Source: Portibacter lacus (GTDB lineage: Bacteria; Bacteroidota; Bacteroidia; Chitinophagales; Saprospiraceae). Taken from it: 64,000 nucleotides of DNA. The notes under the pieces were generated by a model. It was not told where the DNA came from and did no database searches. It saw only the letters and a list, made by a program, of their open reading frames with translations. Of this stretch, positions 35,881-45,351 are shown in pieces. Position 1 is the first letter of the stretch, and every line of letters starts with the position of its first letter. The stretch covers positions 352,447 through 416,446 of the forward strand of contig NZ_JAJNKA010000006.1 of assembly GCF_021533215.1 (NCBI RefSeq), written 5' to 3'. A program made the translations under genes and the position numbers.

Positions 35881-36594
35881 ATGAAAAGAATTAGCTTATT
35901 ATTTTTAGCGATCTCATTCCTATCTACCTTTGCTTTACAAGCTCAGAAAGAACTTAAAGAAGGGCTTATTAAGTACGAAGTAACAGATGTGAAATCTGAT
36001 GATCCACAGATGGCTGCTCAGCTTGGTATGATGAAAGGTACTACGAATGATGTTTATTTTATGAAAGGAAAATCCTTGACTAAAATGAATATGATGGGAG
36101 GAATGATGAAAATGTCTATGTTTAGCAATTCGGATGACAATACAGGCGTAATGTTGTTTGATGCAATGGGGCAGAAGTATATGATTCCAATGTCAGCTGA
36201 CGAAAAAGCTGCAAATAAAGAAAAATCAGAAGAGGCAATGGGTGACTTAGAGTTCATCTATGACAGAGACGATAAAAAAACGATTGCTGGGTATGATTGT
36301 TACAAAGTAACACTTAAGAGTGATAAAATGCAAGGTGTGGAAATGTCAGCATATATCACTAAGGATATTACTTCTACTGCTGAAGTAATGCAAGGAATTG
36401 ACGCTAATAAACTAGAAGGATTTCCACTAGAGTATACAGTAAGTCAAGGTGGTCAGTTTTCAATGGTCTTTACTGCTTTAGAAGTAAATGATGATATCGA
36501 TACTGAAGTATTCAATTTGGATACAAAAGGATTCAAAGAAATGACTATGGAAGAATTCCAATCTGCAATGGGCGGAGGAATGATGGGTTTCTAA
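35881..36594 (+). CDS. secreted DUF4412-like, methionine-rich protein
   Basis: The protein has 237 residues with signal peptide (cleaved near ALQAQK). The mature protein has the KEGLIKYEVTDVKSDDP opening, several Met clusters (MNMMGGMMKMSMF and C-terminal MGGGMMGF), KTIAGYDCYKVTL and VMQGIDANKLEGFPLEYTV. This resembles DUF4412 or GLPGLI-type periplasmic proteins. The function is unknown; the Met clusters invite a metal-binding idea, but that is not shown. Confidence 0.75.
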   Translation: MKRISLLFLAISFLSTFALQAQKELKEGLIKYEVTDVKSDDPQMAAQLGMMKGTTNDVYFMKGKSLTKMNMMGGMMKMSMFSNSDDNTGVMLFDAMGQKYMIPMSADEKAANKEKSEEAMGDLEFIYDRDDKKTIAGYDCYKVTLKSDKMQGVEMSAYITKDITSTAEVMQGIDANKLEGFPLEYTVSQGGQFSMVFTALEVNDDIDTEVFNLDTKGFKEMTMEEFQSAMGGGMMGF

Positions 36595-36618
36595 TCTATC
36601 CCAAGTTTACATGATACC

Positions 36619-36653
36619 AAGGAGAGTGTTCTAACGAGCATTCTCCTTTTTTT
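36619..36653 (+). terminator. intrinsic terminator
   Basis: GGAGAGTG (36621-36628) pairs with CATTCTCC (one G-T pair), followed by seven T. It lies 25 bases past the DUF4412-like gene. Confidence 0.8.
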
Positions 36654-36787
36654 ATGAGTTTAATGCACCTAGACTTTCCATGTCAATGTGTATCATTACA
36701 ATTGAGGCAATTAATGGGTAAGTCTTGTAGTGGTTTTTGATAATTGTTTTATCATTACATAAATAGTGAATCCTAAATCATAACGAC

Positions 36788-39700
36788 ATGCAACGCTTTC
36801 TCTTTTCATTTATACTACTTTGCTTTACTTGTCAGATATTATCCGCTCAGGAATTTGATGTACTCGTTTTTAGTAAGACACAAGGATTTCGGCATGGATC
36901 TATTCCCTCTGGGCAAAGTGCATTGCAAGAATTGGGTGAAGCCAATAACTTTTCAGTTACCTTATCTGAAAATTCAGACGATTTTACAATCGAAAATTTG
37001 CTGCAGTATGAATGTATTGTTTTTCTGAGTACCACAGGTGATATTCTGAATTCAGAACAACAACAAGATTTCGAAGCATATATAGAGCAGGGTGGAGGAT
37101 ATGTAGGTATTCATGCAGCTTCAGATACTGAATACTCTTGGCCTTGGTATGGTGATTTAGTAGGAGCTTATTTCGATAGTCATCCAGCGATTCAGGAAGC
37201 CACCATAGAAGTAGCCGATCACGTGCATCCTTCTACTTCGTTTCTACCAGGCTATTGGCAAAGAAATGATGAATGGTATAATTTCAGGACAAATCCCAGA
37301 GGAAGAGTACATGTACTAGCTACACTTGATGAGTCAAGTTATGATGGCGGTAACATGGGCCACGATCATCCGACAGCATGGTGCCATGAATACGAAGGCG
37401 GGAGAGCATGGTATACAGGTGGTGGACATACGAATGAAAGTTTCAGCAATGATCTATTTAGGCAACATATCCTAGGAGGCATTTTATATGCAACAGGTTC
37501 GGTTGCTGGTGATTTTACAGCAACTATCAATGATAAATTTGAACTTAACATTTTAGATAATGATCCTAAAAGTCCAATGGCATTAACGGTGCTTCCTTCT
37601 TTAGATGTCTTGTATATTGAAAGAGCAGGTAAAGTGAAGTTGTGGAAGCAAAGTTCAGGTCAGATAATGACTATTGCTAGTCTTAATGTCAGCAGTGGGA
37701 GAGAGGATGGACTGATCGGGATTACTTTAGATCCAGATTTTGAGACAAATAACTGGCTGTATTTGTTTTATTCGCCAACGGGTGTAGATAAGCAATTTGT
37801 TTCCCGCTTCAAATTTATCAATGACGAATTAGACCTAGATTCAGAGCAAATCATTCTAGAAATTCCTGTTCAAAGAGCTGAATGTTGTCATTCAGGTGGT
37901 GATTTAGAATTTGATGGGAATGGAAACTTATATATTGCAACAGGTGATAATACGAATCCATTTGAGTCGAATGGTTTTGCGCCGATCGATGAAAGAGCGG
38001 GCCGTTCTGCATTTGATGCACAAGGAACATCAGCTAATACGAATGATTTAAGAGGAAAGGTATTGAGGATTCATCCCGAAGAAGATGGAAGTTATTCCAT
38101 TCCTGAAGGCAATCTTTTTCCTGCACAGGATGCAGGTTTACCTGAAATATATGTAATGGGAACGAGAAATCCGTTTCGGCTCGCTGTGCATAAAAATGGA
38201 GAATTGGTATGGGGCGATGTGGGACCTGATGGTTCTAGCGATAGTGCTAGCAGAGGTCCTAGAGGATATGATGAAATCAATAGAACGAAGGTTGCTGGAA
38301 ATTTCGGATGGCCTTATTTGATTGCAGATAACAAAGCATATAACGATTACAACTTCGCCACATCTGCTTCAGGGGCTAAGTTTGATGCAAATAATCTCGT
38401 TAATGATTCCCCTAACAATACTGGGGCATCAACAATACCACCAGCTATTCCAGCTTGGATTTACTACCATTATGGAAATAATCCAAATCGACCAGAATTC
38501 AATGCTTCTGGAGGGAGATCGATTCTGGGAGGAAGTTATTTTCATTATAACGCAGAAAGAGCAGATCCTAGTGGTTTGCCTAAGTATTTCGATGATGTAC
38601 TCATCGTTGGTGATTGGTCGCGAAATTGGATAAAGGAATTAAGGTTAGATGATGAAGGAAATTTATTGCAGATTAATCCACTCATACCACATATAGATTT
38701 GAATAGTCCGATTGACATTGAAATTGGACCTGACGGAAATATGTACATCGTAGAGTGGGGGAACGGCTTCGGAAATGATAATCCGGATGCTAGAATAATA
38801 AAGATCATTTACCAGTCAATAGCAGGAAATTCAGCACCTATTGCCTTGATTTCTGCAGATGTTGAAAGCGGAGTAGCGCCATTAACGGTGGCTTTTGATG
38901 GATCACTTTCTAAAGATCCAGACATCGGAGATCAATTAAGCTTTTCGTGGGATTTTAATGATGATGGCGTAGAGGACGCTAATGAAGTGAATCCAAGTTT
39001 TACGTATACAGAAAACGGGGTTTTTAACGCTACTTTAGAAGTAACAGATGAGTCTGGTATTCAGGCTGTTGCACAAGTTCAAGTGGTGGTTGGAAACACG
39101 GCACCAAGCCTAAACATTGACTTTCCAGCGAATGGTGGATTTTTTGCAATCGGAGATACGATCGTTTATGCGATTTCAACAAATGATGTAGAAGATGGAA
39201 ATGAGTGTGATCAAAACCTGCCACTTGGTATCAAGGTGGAGCCATCGATTGGACATGATGATCATTCACATGGAGTGGGGGATCAAGACGGATGCAATGG
39301 TGAATTTATTACTTCACCTCACGGAGATGGAAGTGATGATGTTTTCTATGTTCTTAATGCTCAATACGAAGATCGGGGAGGAGCAGTCGATTTTCCGTTG
39401 ACGACTAAAACATTTAATATTCTTCAGCCAAAATTGAAACAAGCTCAACATGCGCAAGAATTAAATGATCTGCGAACAGAAAATACGGGAGACTTTTTAG
39501 GTGGTGATGTGAATATGGCATACATCAATGATGGTTCGTACTTAATGTATACGCCTATGAATTTTGAGAATATCGAGTTTCTGACGGTAAGATGGGCAGC
39601 ACTAAATATAGATTCTAAAATAGAAGTACACATTGATGCACCAGATGGGCCAATCATCGCCGAGAGGAATCTGCCAGTCACAGGAGGGTGGCAAGATTAT

Positions 39701-40480
39701 GATTTCTATACGATGGACTTGAAAGATCCTGGAGGAACGCATGATGTTTACCTCGTTTTTCGAAATCCAGGAAAGAATAGTTTAGGAAATATCAACTTCA
39801 TGGAATTTCATGGAAAAGGTATCTCTCTTAGTGATCATCAGGCTGGAATGGGCTTAACGGCAACTTACTATAGTAATGATGATTTTACAGGAAGTTCTGT
39901 AGTCAGAAATGAACCAATGATTTCATGGGACTGGGATAACGATAGTCCAGTGGAAGGTATTCCTGCAGATGGATTTTCTGTACGGTGGGAAGGACAGATA
40001 GTAGCACCTGCAACGACGATTTATAATATTTCGACACTTATGACAGGTGGAACGAGTGCTGTTTATATTGATAGAAAATCAGTGAATAATGGTAGTTTTG
40101 AGTTTGTTGCAGGTCAATTTTATAGCATTGTTGTAGAGTATGTGTATGGCACAGGAAATGCTGCAATGGCATTAAAGTGGGAGGGGGCTCAACCACTAAA
40201 TGTTATTCATACTCAATATCTTAGAACAATCGAAATGACATCAGGAATAGGTGACTTCTATCAAGAAGATGCTCGAATATTTCCGAATCCATTTGATCAA
40301 TTTATTCAAGTTCCGGAGGAATGGAAAGGTCAGGGGTATCAGTTGGTCAGTATTGATGGAAGGGTAGTTAGAGCTGGAAAATTGAATCATAAGATTCAAA
40401 CAGCTGATTTGGTAGAAGGGATATACATTTTAGAGATTGCTCAGAAACGTTTTAAGTTAGTGAAGTCGAAACTGTATTAA
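36788..40480 (+). CDS. secreted multidomain ThuA / sorbosone-dehydrogenase / PKD / CBM6 / PA14 protein with T9SS domain
   Basis: The protein has 1230 residues with a signal peptide (cleaved near LSAQE). Domains in order: ThuA-like (22-237, VLVFSKTQGFRHGSI...GIHAASDTEYSWPWYGDLVGAYF...HPTAWCHEYEGGRAWYTGGGH); glucose/sorbosone-dehydrogenase six-blade propeller (about 250-655, EDGLIGITLDPDF, HSGGDLEFDGNGNLYIATGD, GPDGNMYIVEWGNG); PKD (about 670-755); a CBM6-like sandwich (about 880-1005, GGDVNMAYINDGSYLMYTPMNFE); PA14-like (about 1020-1140, LTATYYSNDDFTG); T9SS sorting domain (about 1165-1230). This is a cell-surface or released carbohydrate-acting protein. It may oxidise sugars from the glycan used by the operon that follows. 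Confidence 0.85.
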   Translation: MQRFLFSFILLCFTCQILSAQEFDVLVFSKTQGFRHGSIPSGQSALQELGEANNFSVTLSENSDDFTIENLLQYECIVFLSTTGDILNSEQQQDFEAYIEQGGGYVGIHAASDTEYSWPWYGDLVGAYFDSHPAIQEATIEVADHVHPSTSFLPGYWQRNDEWYNFRTNPRGRVHVLATLDESSYDGGNMGHDHPTAWCHEYEGGRAWYTGGGHTNESFSNDLFRQHILGGILYATGSVAGDFTATINDKFELNILDNDPKSPMALTVLPSLDVLYIERAGKVKLWKQSSGQIMTIASLNVSSGREDGLIGITLDPDFETNNWLYLFYSPTGVDKQFVSRFKFINDELDLDSEQIILEIPVQRAECCHSGGDLEFDGNGNLYIATGDNTNPFESNGFAPIDERAGRSAFDAQGTSANTNDLRGKVLRIHPEEDGSYSIPEGNLFPAQDAGLPEIYVMGTRNPFRLAVHKNGELVWGDVGPDGSSDSASRGPRGYDEINRTKVAGNFGWPYLIADNKAYNDYNFATSASGAKFDANNLVNDSPNNTGASTIPPAIPAWIYYHYGNNPNRPEFNASGGRSILGGSYFHYNAERADPSGLPKYFDDVLIVGDWSRNWIKELRLDDEGNLLQINPLIPHIDLNSPIDIEIGPDGNMYIVEWGNGFGNDNPDARIIKIIYQSIAGNSAPIALISADVESGVAPLTVAFDGSLSKDPDIGDQLSFSWDFNDDGVEDANEVNPSFTYTENGVFNATLEVTDESGIQAVAQVQVVVGNTAPSLNIDFPANGGFFAIGDTIVYAISTNDVEDGNECDQNLPLGIKVEPSIGHDDHSHGVGDQDGCNGEFITSPHGDGSDDVFYVLNAQYEDRGGAVDFPLTTKTFNILQPKLKQAQHAQELNDLRTENTGDFLGGDVNMAYINDGSYLMYTPMNFENIEFLTVRWAALNIDSKIEVHIDAPDGPIIAERNLPVTGGWQDYDFYTMDLKDPGGTHDVYLVFRNPGKNSLGNINFMEFHGKGISLSDHQAGMGLTATYYSNDDFTGSSVVRNEPMISWDWDNDSPVEGIPADGFSVRWEGQIVAPATTIYNISTLMTGGTSAVYIDRKSVNNGSFEFVAGQFYSIVVEYVYGTGNAAMALKWEGAQPLNVIHTQYLRTIEMTSGIGDFYQEDARIFPNPFDQFIQVPEEWKGQGYQLVSIDGRVVRAGKLNHKIQTADLVEGIYILEIAQKRFKLVKSKLY

Positions 40481-41112
40481 TGTGAACTCTATTTTGTGTC
40501 AATACTTGAATATCCAAAGATTTTAAATGAACATCAATTCCAACATAAATTTCTTTACAATCTAAATTTGACATAGGTTTTAGGTTTGATTAGATAATTA
40601 TTTATTATTTCTAAGATAACGTAAAACCTTATTTAATTCAATATACGACCTGAAGTACGAGGTCCATTGAGAAGGAGCTGTAGCTTTATACAAAAGATTT
40701 ATTTTTTTCTACAGGACGTATGGAGGTTATATTTCTCGCTCAGAATTACGAGGTCCAGTGTGATAATGGAGTATGGCTCTAAAAAGTCTATTTAACATAA
40801 TATTAATTATAGGAAAGAAGTAGCCAATTTTCTAGATCTTACAACACGATATATAATTAACAGTCTGTGGAGTGATTCTCAGAATATATGAGATCTGCAT
40901 GATTTGACATAAATACTATATAAACAATAATACCAATCAACAAATAGATCTTAGTCTGTGAGGATTGTTCAGCGTCTCAGGCTTAAAAAAAATTATTGTA
41001 AGTAAATATATAATTTCTTATATTTAGGGCAAGCGCCCTAATGCAGGATTTTGTTTTAAGAAAATACTACAGGGATTTAAACTTGAAAGCAAACTAAGAT
41101 ATGAATTTATAA
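40481..41112. other. 632-bp intergenic region with repeat fragments
   Basis: No gene is seen. CTGAAGTACGAGGTCCATTG at 40650-40669 is the exact reverse complement of a 20-base piece of the right-end repeat (62882 and 63600). A diverged relative (TTACGAGGTCCAGTG) lies about 95 bases later. A short TAGGGC-loop-GCCCTA hairpin occurs near 41026. The 41113 operon promoter should lie at the 3' end. Confidence 0.55.
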
Positions 41113-42711
41113 ATGGGAAATATAAGTACAGTAGATTTAATTGTCATTGCCGTTTATATCGTTTCTATTGTTATTATAGGTCTGTGGTTTGCTCGTAGAA
41201 AAAGAAAAACCAGTGAAGGATATTTCCTCGCTGGAAAATCGCTTACTTGGGGCGTTATCGGTGCATCCTTATTCGCATCTAATATTTCCACAGTTCATCT
41301 GGTTGGATTGTCTGAATCGGGATTCAAAGACGGGATTGTTTGGGGGAATTTCGAATGGTTTTCAGCCTTTGAGTTATTGATCCTAGCTTTCGTTTTTATT
41401 CCATTTTACCTGAGAACTAAAATAACAACTTTGCCTGAGTTTCTGGAAAAACGATACGATTCTAGGTCAAGAATTGTCTTGGCCATCTTCAGTATTCTAG
41501 CTGCCTTATTTATGCATATCGGCGTTAGTTTTTACGCTGGTGCTGTTGTATTTGAAAGTATATTTGGAATTAATATTCTTACTTCCATTATTATCATTGC
41601 CTTGGCAACGGGGATCTATACCATTATAGGAGGCCTCACATCTGTTGTGGTCACGGAAACAGTCCAAACGGTTATTCTGATTCTTGGTTCTCTTACGATT
41701 ACCATTTTAGCAATTTACCAACTTCCTGAAGTTGGGATTCATACTTATGGAGAACTAAAGGAAGCTGTAGATCCTGATCGATTAAAAGCTGTTAGTTTCG
41801 ATAGTACGCAGAAAGGTTTTACCTTTTTAGATATGCTTTTTGGTCACTTAATTCTTGGGATTTGGTACTGGTGTACAGATCAGACCATTGTTCAGCGAGT
41901 ACTTGGAGCAAAGTCAGAAACTCAAGCCAAACTGGGTGCTATATTCGCTGGTTTTCTTAAGATCTTGCCTGTGTTTTTAATGGTTGTGCCTGGAATATTG
42001 GCCTATGCTTTATTTCATGAGCAAATTGGCACTGAAACCAAAAGTGTGCTTCCTACTTTGATCGTTAACTTACTACCGATTGGACTGAAAGGTCTAATGG
42101 TTGCAGCATTATTAGCTGCTGTTATGAGTAGTGTTGCAGCTGCGCTCAATAGTTGCTCGACCCTCATCGTCTATGATGTATTTGATAAGTTGAAACCTGG
42201 ATTATCAGATAAAACCAAAATAAACATTGGCAAAATAACAGGTGTTGTTGTGCTTGTATTAGCTGTAGCTTGGTCGCCATTTCTCGGAGACTTAGGTGGC
42301 ATTTTCGAACTGATTAATCAAATGTTTTCCATTTTCGCACCTTCTATTGTTGCTGTATTTGTATGGGGCATTTTATTTAGAAAAGGAACTGCAAATGCTT
42401 CTTTTTATACCTTGTTGGGAGGAAGTCTTTTTGCCGCGATCATTTTCTACATTGAAAAATATATGACCATAGATGGTGTGGTGAATTATATCTCAAGCGT
42501 GGAAGGTTTTGGTGTGAATTGGTTAAGACAGACCTACATTTTCTTCTTGGTCTCTACCCTGCTCTATTTCGTGATTTCGTTTTTTGATAGAACGGAACAA
42601 CATATTCATGAGCATTTCTATTTGAAAATGAATCCATCCTCTAAGCTTGTTAACTACCTGAGTTTGCTGCTCGTGGCGATCATGCTCATCATCTATTTTA
42701 TATTTTATTAG
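41113..42711 (+). CDS. sodium/solute symporter (SSS family)
   Basis: The protein has 532 residues and about 14 membrane helices. Family marks: LIVIAVYIVSIVIIGLWFARRKRKTSEGYFLAGKSLTWGVIGASLFASNIST (TM1-TM2, with the SSS ...GYFLAGR-type loop), LPEFLEKRYDSRSR, IGGLTSVVVTETVQ and AALLAAVMSSVAAALNS. It probably brings in a sugar or sugar acid with sodium. It is the first gene of a five-gene unit with a sulfatase and an L-fuconate dehydratase, so the substrate may be a fucose-type sugar (inference). Confidence 0.92.
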   Translation: MGNISTVDLIVIAVYIVSIVIIGLWFARRKRKTSEGYFLAGKSLTWGVIGASLFASNISTVHLVGLSESGFKDGIVWGNFEWFSAFELLILAFVFIPFYLRTKITTLPEFLEKRYDSRSRIVLAIFSILAALFMHIGVSFYAGAVVFESIFGINILTSIIIIALATGIYTIIGGLTSVVVTETVQTVILILGSLTITILAIYQLPEVGIHTYGELKEAVDPDRLKAVSFDSTQKGFTFLDMLFGHLILGIWYWCTDQTIVQRVLGAKSETQAKLGAIFAGFLKILPVFLMVVPGILAYALFHEQIGTETKSVLPTLIVNLLPIGLKGLMVAALLAAVMSSVAAALNSCSTLIVYDVFDKLKPGLSDKTKINIGKITGVVVLVLAVAWSPFLGDLGGIFELINQMFSIFAPSIVAVFVWGILFRKGTANASFYTLLGGSLFAAIIFYIEKYMTIDGVVNYISSVEGFGVNWLRQTYIFFLVSTLLYFVISFFDRTEQHIHEHFYLKMNPSSKLVNYLSLLLVAIMLIIYFIFY

Positions 42712-42720
42712 AACTAAAAA

Positions 42721-44277
42721 ATGAAAAATTACAAATTTCCAAACTTCACGTCGATATCATTTCTGATGATCATGATATGGCTAACTTCTTGCTCAGAAAC
42801 CAAGCAAGTAACTGGTACAGAAAAGCCTAATATCATCGTGATACTGGCAGATGATCTGGGTTATGGAGACTTAGGTGTGTATAATGATGAATCGAAAATT
42901 TTAACTTCTCATCTTGATGACTTAGCAAAATCTGGGATCCGTTTTACGAATGCTCACTCCCCTAGCAGCGTATGCACGCCTACGAGATATGGAATTTTGA
43001 CGGGAAGATTTGCTTGGCGAACGGATTTGAAGAAAAGTGTTTTATGGGCTTGGGACAAACCACTCATTGAAGAAGATAGAGAGACTCTGCCCAAAATGCT
43101 TAAAAAAAGAGGATACAACACTGCGAATATTGGGAAGTGGCATTTGGGCTGGAGATGGAAAGACAAGGACGGAAACTATATCAATGATACGATACCGATT
43201 GGAAATTATGGACTAAAAGGTAGAAACGATTTATATCAATTTATTGATTTCTCGAAAACGATCGATGGAGGACCCATGGAAGCTGGTTTTGATTACTACT
43301 TCGGAGACGATGTCCCCAACTTTGCGCCGTACGTATTCATAGAAAACAATAAAATTATAGCGGATTTAGATACATTGAAACCTGGAAGCATGTACGGAGG
43401 TCCTGGACCGATGTCTAGTGGTTGGGATTTAACGAAAGTGATGCCTACGATTACTAAGAAGTCGGTTGAATATATAGAAGATCAAGCGCAAGAAGAAAAT
43501 CCCTTTTTCCTTTATTTCGCTTTAACGGCACCTCACACGCCGATTGCTCCTACTAAGGATTTTATTGGGAAAAGCAAGGCTGGACTTTATGGAGATTTCG
43601 TAACTGAAGTGGATTGGACCGTTGGTCAAATTATAGATGCGCTTAACCGAACTGGACAGTTAGACAATACCATTGTTGTATTCACATCGGATAATGGTTC
43701 ACCGCAAAGAGATGGCGAGAAGATGGGAGGGAAAACTGGTTCTGTGAAAAAATATGGCCACGATCCAAGCCGACCATTTAAAGGTATGAAGGCTGATATA
43801 TGGGAAGGTGGTCATCGAGTACCATGTATTGTTTCATGGCCAAGTAAAATTAGCAGTGGACAAGTGTCTAGTCAATTGTTTGGTCTCAATGACTTAATGG
43901 CCACTTTTACGGCACTCACTGAATCATCAGATAAGTCGAGTCAATACGAAGATAGTCAAGACTTTAGTGATGTTTGGTTAAATAAGGAAACCTCTCCAGT
44001 TAGACAAAACTTGGTTCATCATTCTATTCAAGGAATGTTTGCAATTAGCGAAGGTCCTTGGAAGTATATCGAAGGAAAAGGTTCTGGTGGATGGAGCGGA
44101 AATCCAGATGAAAAATCAGGATTTACGCTTCCAGAAGGTCAACTTTATAATTTGGAAACAGACATCGCAGAGCAAAATAATATTTATGATCAGCACCCTG
44201 AAATCGTTGAAAAATTAAGTGCAACCCTAAAAATGTATAGAAAGCAAGGATATAGTAACCCAAATATGAAGAAATAG
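42721..44277 (+). CDS. sulfatase lipoprotein (formylglycine type I)
   Basis: The protein has 518 residues with lipobox LTSC (Cys24). Catalytic region: metal-binding NIIVILADDLGYGD (Asp44, Asp45) and the formylglycine motif around Cys85, CTPTRYGILTGR, of the C-x-P-x-R type. Further marks are GKWHLGW, VVFTSDNG and EGGHRVPCIVSWP. Cys85 must be converted to formylglycine by a maturase not present in the window. It removes sulfate esters from a glycan in the periplasm or at the surface. It ends exactly where the oxidoreductase gene begins. Confidence 0.95.
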   Translation: MKNYKFPNFTSISFLMIMIWLTSCSETKQVTGTEKPNIIVILADDLGYGDLGVYNDESKILTSHLDDLAKSGIRFTNAHSPSSVCTPTRYGILTGRFAWRTDLKKSVLWAWDKPLIEEDRETLPKMLKKRGYNTANIGKWHLGWRWKDKDGNYINDTIPIGNYGLKGRNDLYQFIDFSKTIDGGPMEAGFDYYFGDDVPNFAPYVFIENNKIIADLDTLKPGSMYGGPGPMSSGWDLTKVMPTITKKSVEYIEDQAQEENPFFLYFALTAPHTPIAPTKDFIGKSKAGLYGDFVTEVDWTVGQIIDALNRTGQLDNTIVVFTSDNGSPQRDGEKMGGKTGSVKKYGHDPSRPFKGMKADIWEGGHRVPCIVSWPSKISSGQVSSQLFGLNDLMATFTALTESSDKSSQYEDSQDFSDVWLNKETSPVRQNLVHHSIQGMFAISEGPWKYIEGKGSGGWSGNPDEKSGFTLPEGQLYNLETDIAEQNNIYDQHPEIVEKLSATLKMYRKQGYSNPNMKK

Positions 44278-45351
44278 ATGGAATTCGAACAGCAATTAAA
44301 AAGTCCGATTACTCCCCTACCCATTGCCATTATTGGTGCTGGAGGGATTATTCGTGATGCGCATTTGCCAGCATACCAGAAAGCCCATTATGAAATTCTG
44401 GGTGTTTATGATATTGATAAGGCTAAAATTGATCAACTAAAGCATGACTTTCCGGGAATCAGAACCACCTTTAATACATTAGCTGAGTTAATAAAACATG
44501 TTGGTAATCAACGTATTATTTACGATGTGGCCGTTCCTGCGAATCATCTGTATTCCATTTTAGAGCAATTACCTATTGGCTCCATTGTACTCATGCAAAA
44601 GCCAATGGGTGAATCGTTAGATGAAGCGATAAGAATCCAAGAATTATGCATTAAAAAGAAGTTTGTTTCAGCGGTCAATTTTCAGTTAAAATATGCGCCT
44701 TATATGCTGGCAGCAAGGGACATCATATCACAAGGCTTAATAGGTGAAGTCTTCGATGTGGAAATTAAAGTGTGTACACATACACCGTGGGAATTGTGGG
44801 ACTTTCTTAAAGAGAAACCACGTGTAGAAGTGTTGTATCACAGCATCCATTATGTCGATTTGGTTCGGAGTTTATTAGGCAATCCAACAAAAGTATACGC
44901 AAGTAGTATTCGTCATCCGCGCACAAGTGATCTTGCAGCCACTAGAAGCTCGATCATTTTAGATTATGATGAATTCACTCAAGCTCGGATTCTTACGAAT
45001 CATGGTCATGATTATGGAACAAAACATCAAGAGTCCTATTTGAAAATTGAAGGCAGTAAAGGTGCAATTAAGGTTTTAATTGGACTTTCGTTGAATTACC
45101 CTAAAGGGCTTCCTCCTAAAATGGAATTCTACACTGCTGAATCTAAGGAATGGAAAGAGATTCCATTAATCGGAGGGTGGTTTCCAGATGCATTCATAGG
45201 TTCTATGACAAATTTGCAAAATCACACGCTCGATAAGTCTATTCCATTAAGGAACAGTAGTGAAGACGCATTACAAACGATGGAATTAGTCGAGAAGATA
45301 TATGAGTCGAGTGAAAAAGGAGGAATCATTTTTAAAAGTAAAAAGATATGA
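44278..45351 (+). CDS. Gfo/Idh/MocA-family oxidoreductase
   Basis: The protein has 357 residues. An N-terminal Rossmann fold (PIAIIGAGGIIRDAHLPAYQKA), LMQKPMGESLDEA (the family's EKP-like motif with Gln in place of Glu) and AVNFQLKYAP are followed by a C-terminal alpha/beta sheet with HSIHYVDLVRSLLG. It is predicted to be an NAD(P)-linked sugar or inositol dehydrogenase. In this operon it is a candidate for the sugar dehydrogenase step before fuconate. Its ATG abuts the sulfatase stop, and its 3' end overlaps the next start by 4 bases (ATGA). Confidence 0.85.
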   Translation: MEFEQQLKSPITPLPIAIIGAGGIIRDAHLPAYQKAHYEILGVYDIDKAKIDQLKHDFPGIRTTFNTLAELIKHVGNQRIIYDVAVPANHLYSILEQLPIGSIVLMQKPMGESLDEAIRIQELCIKKKFVSAVNFQLKYAPYMLAARDIISQGLIGEVFDVEIKVCTHTPWELWDFLKEKPRVEVLYHSIHYVDLVRSLLGNPTKVYASSIRHPRTSDLAATRSSIILDYDEFTQARILTNHGHDYGTKHQESYLKIEGSKGAIKVLIGLSLNYPKGLPPKMEFYTAESKEWKEIPLIGGWFPDAFIGSMTNLQNHTLDKSIPLRNSSEDALQTMELVEKIYESSEKGGIIFKSKKI

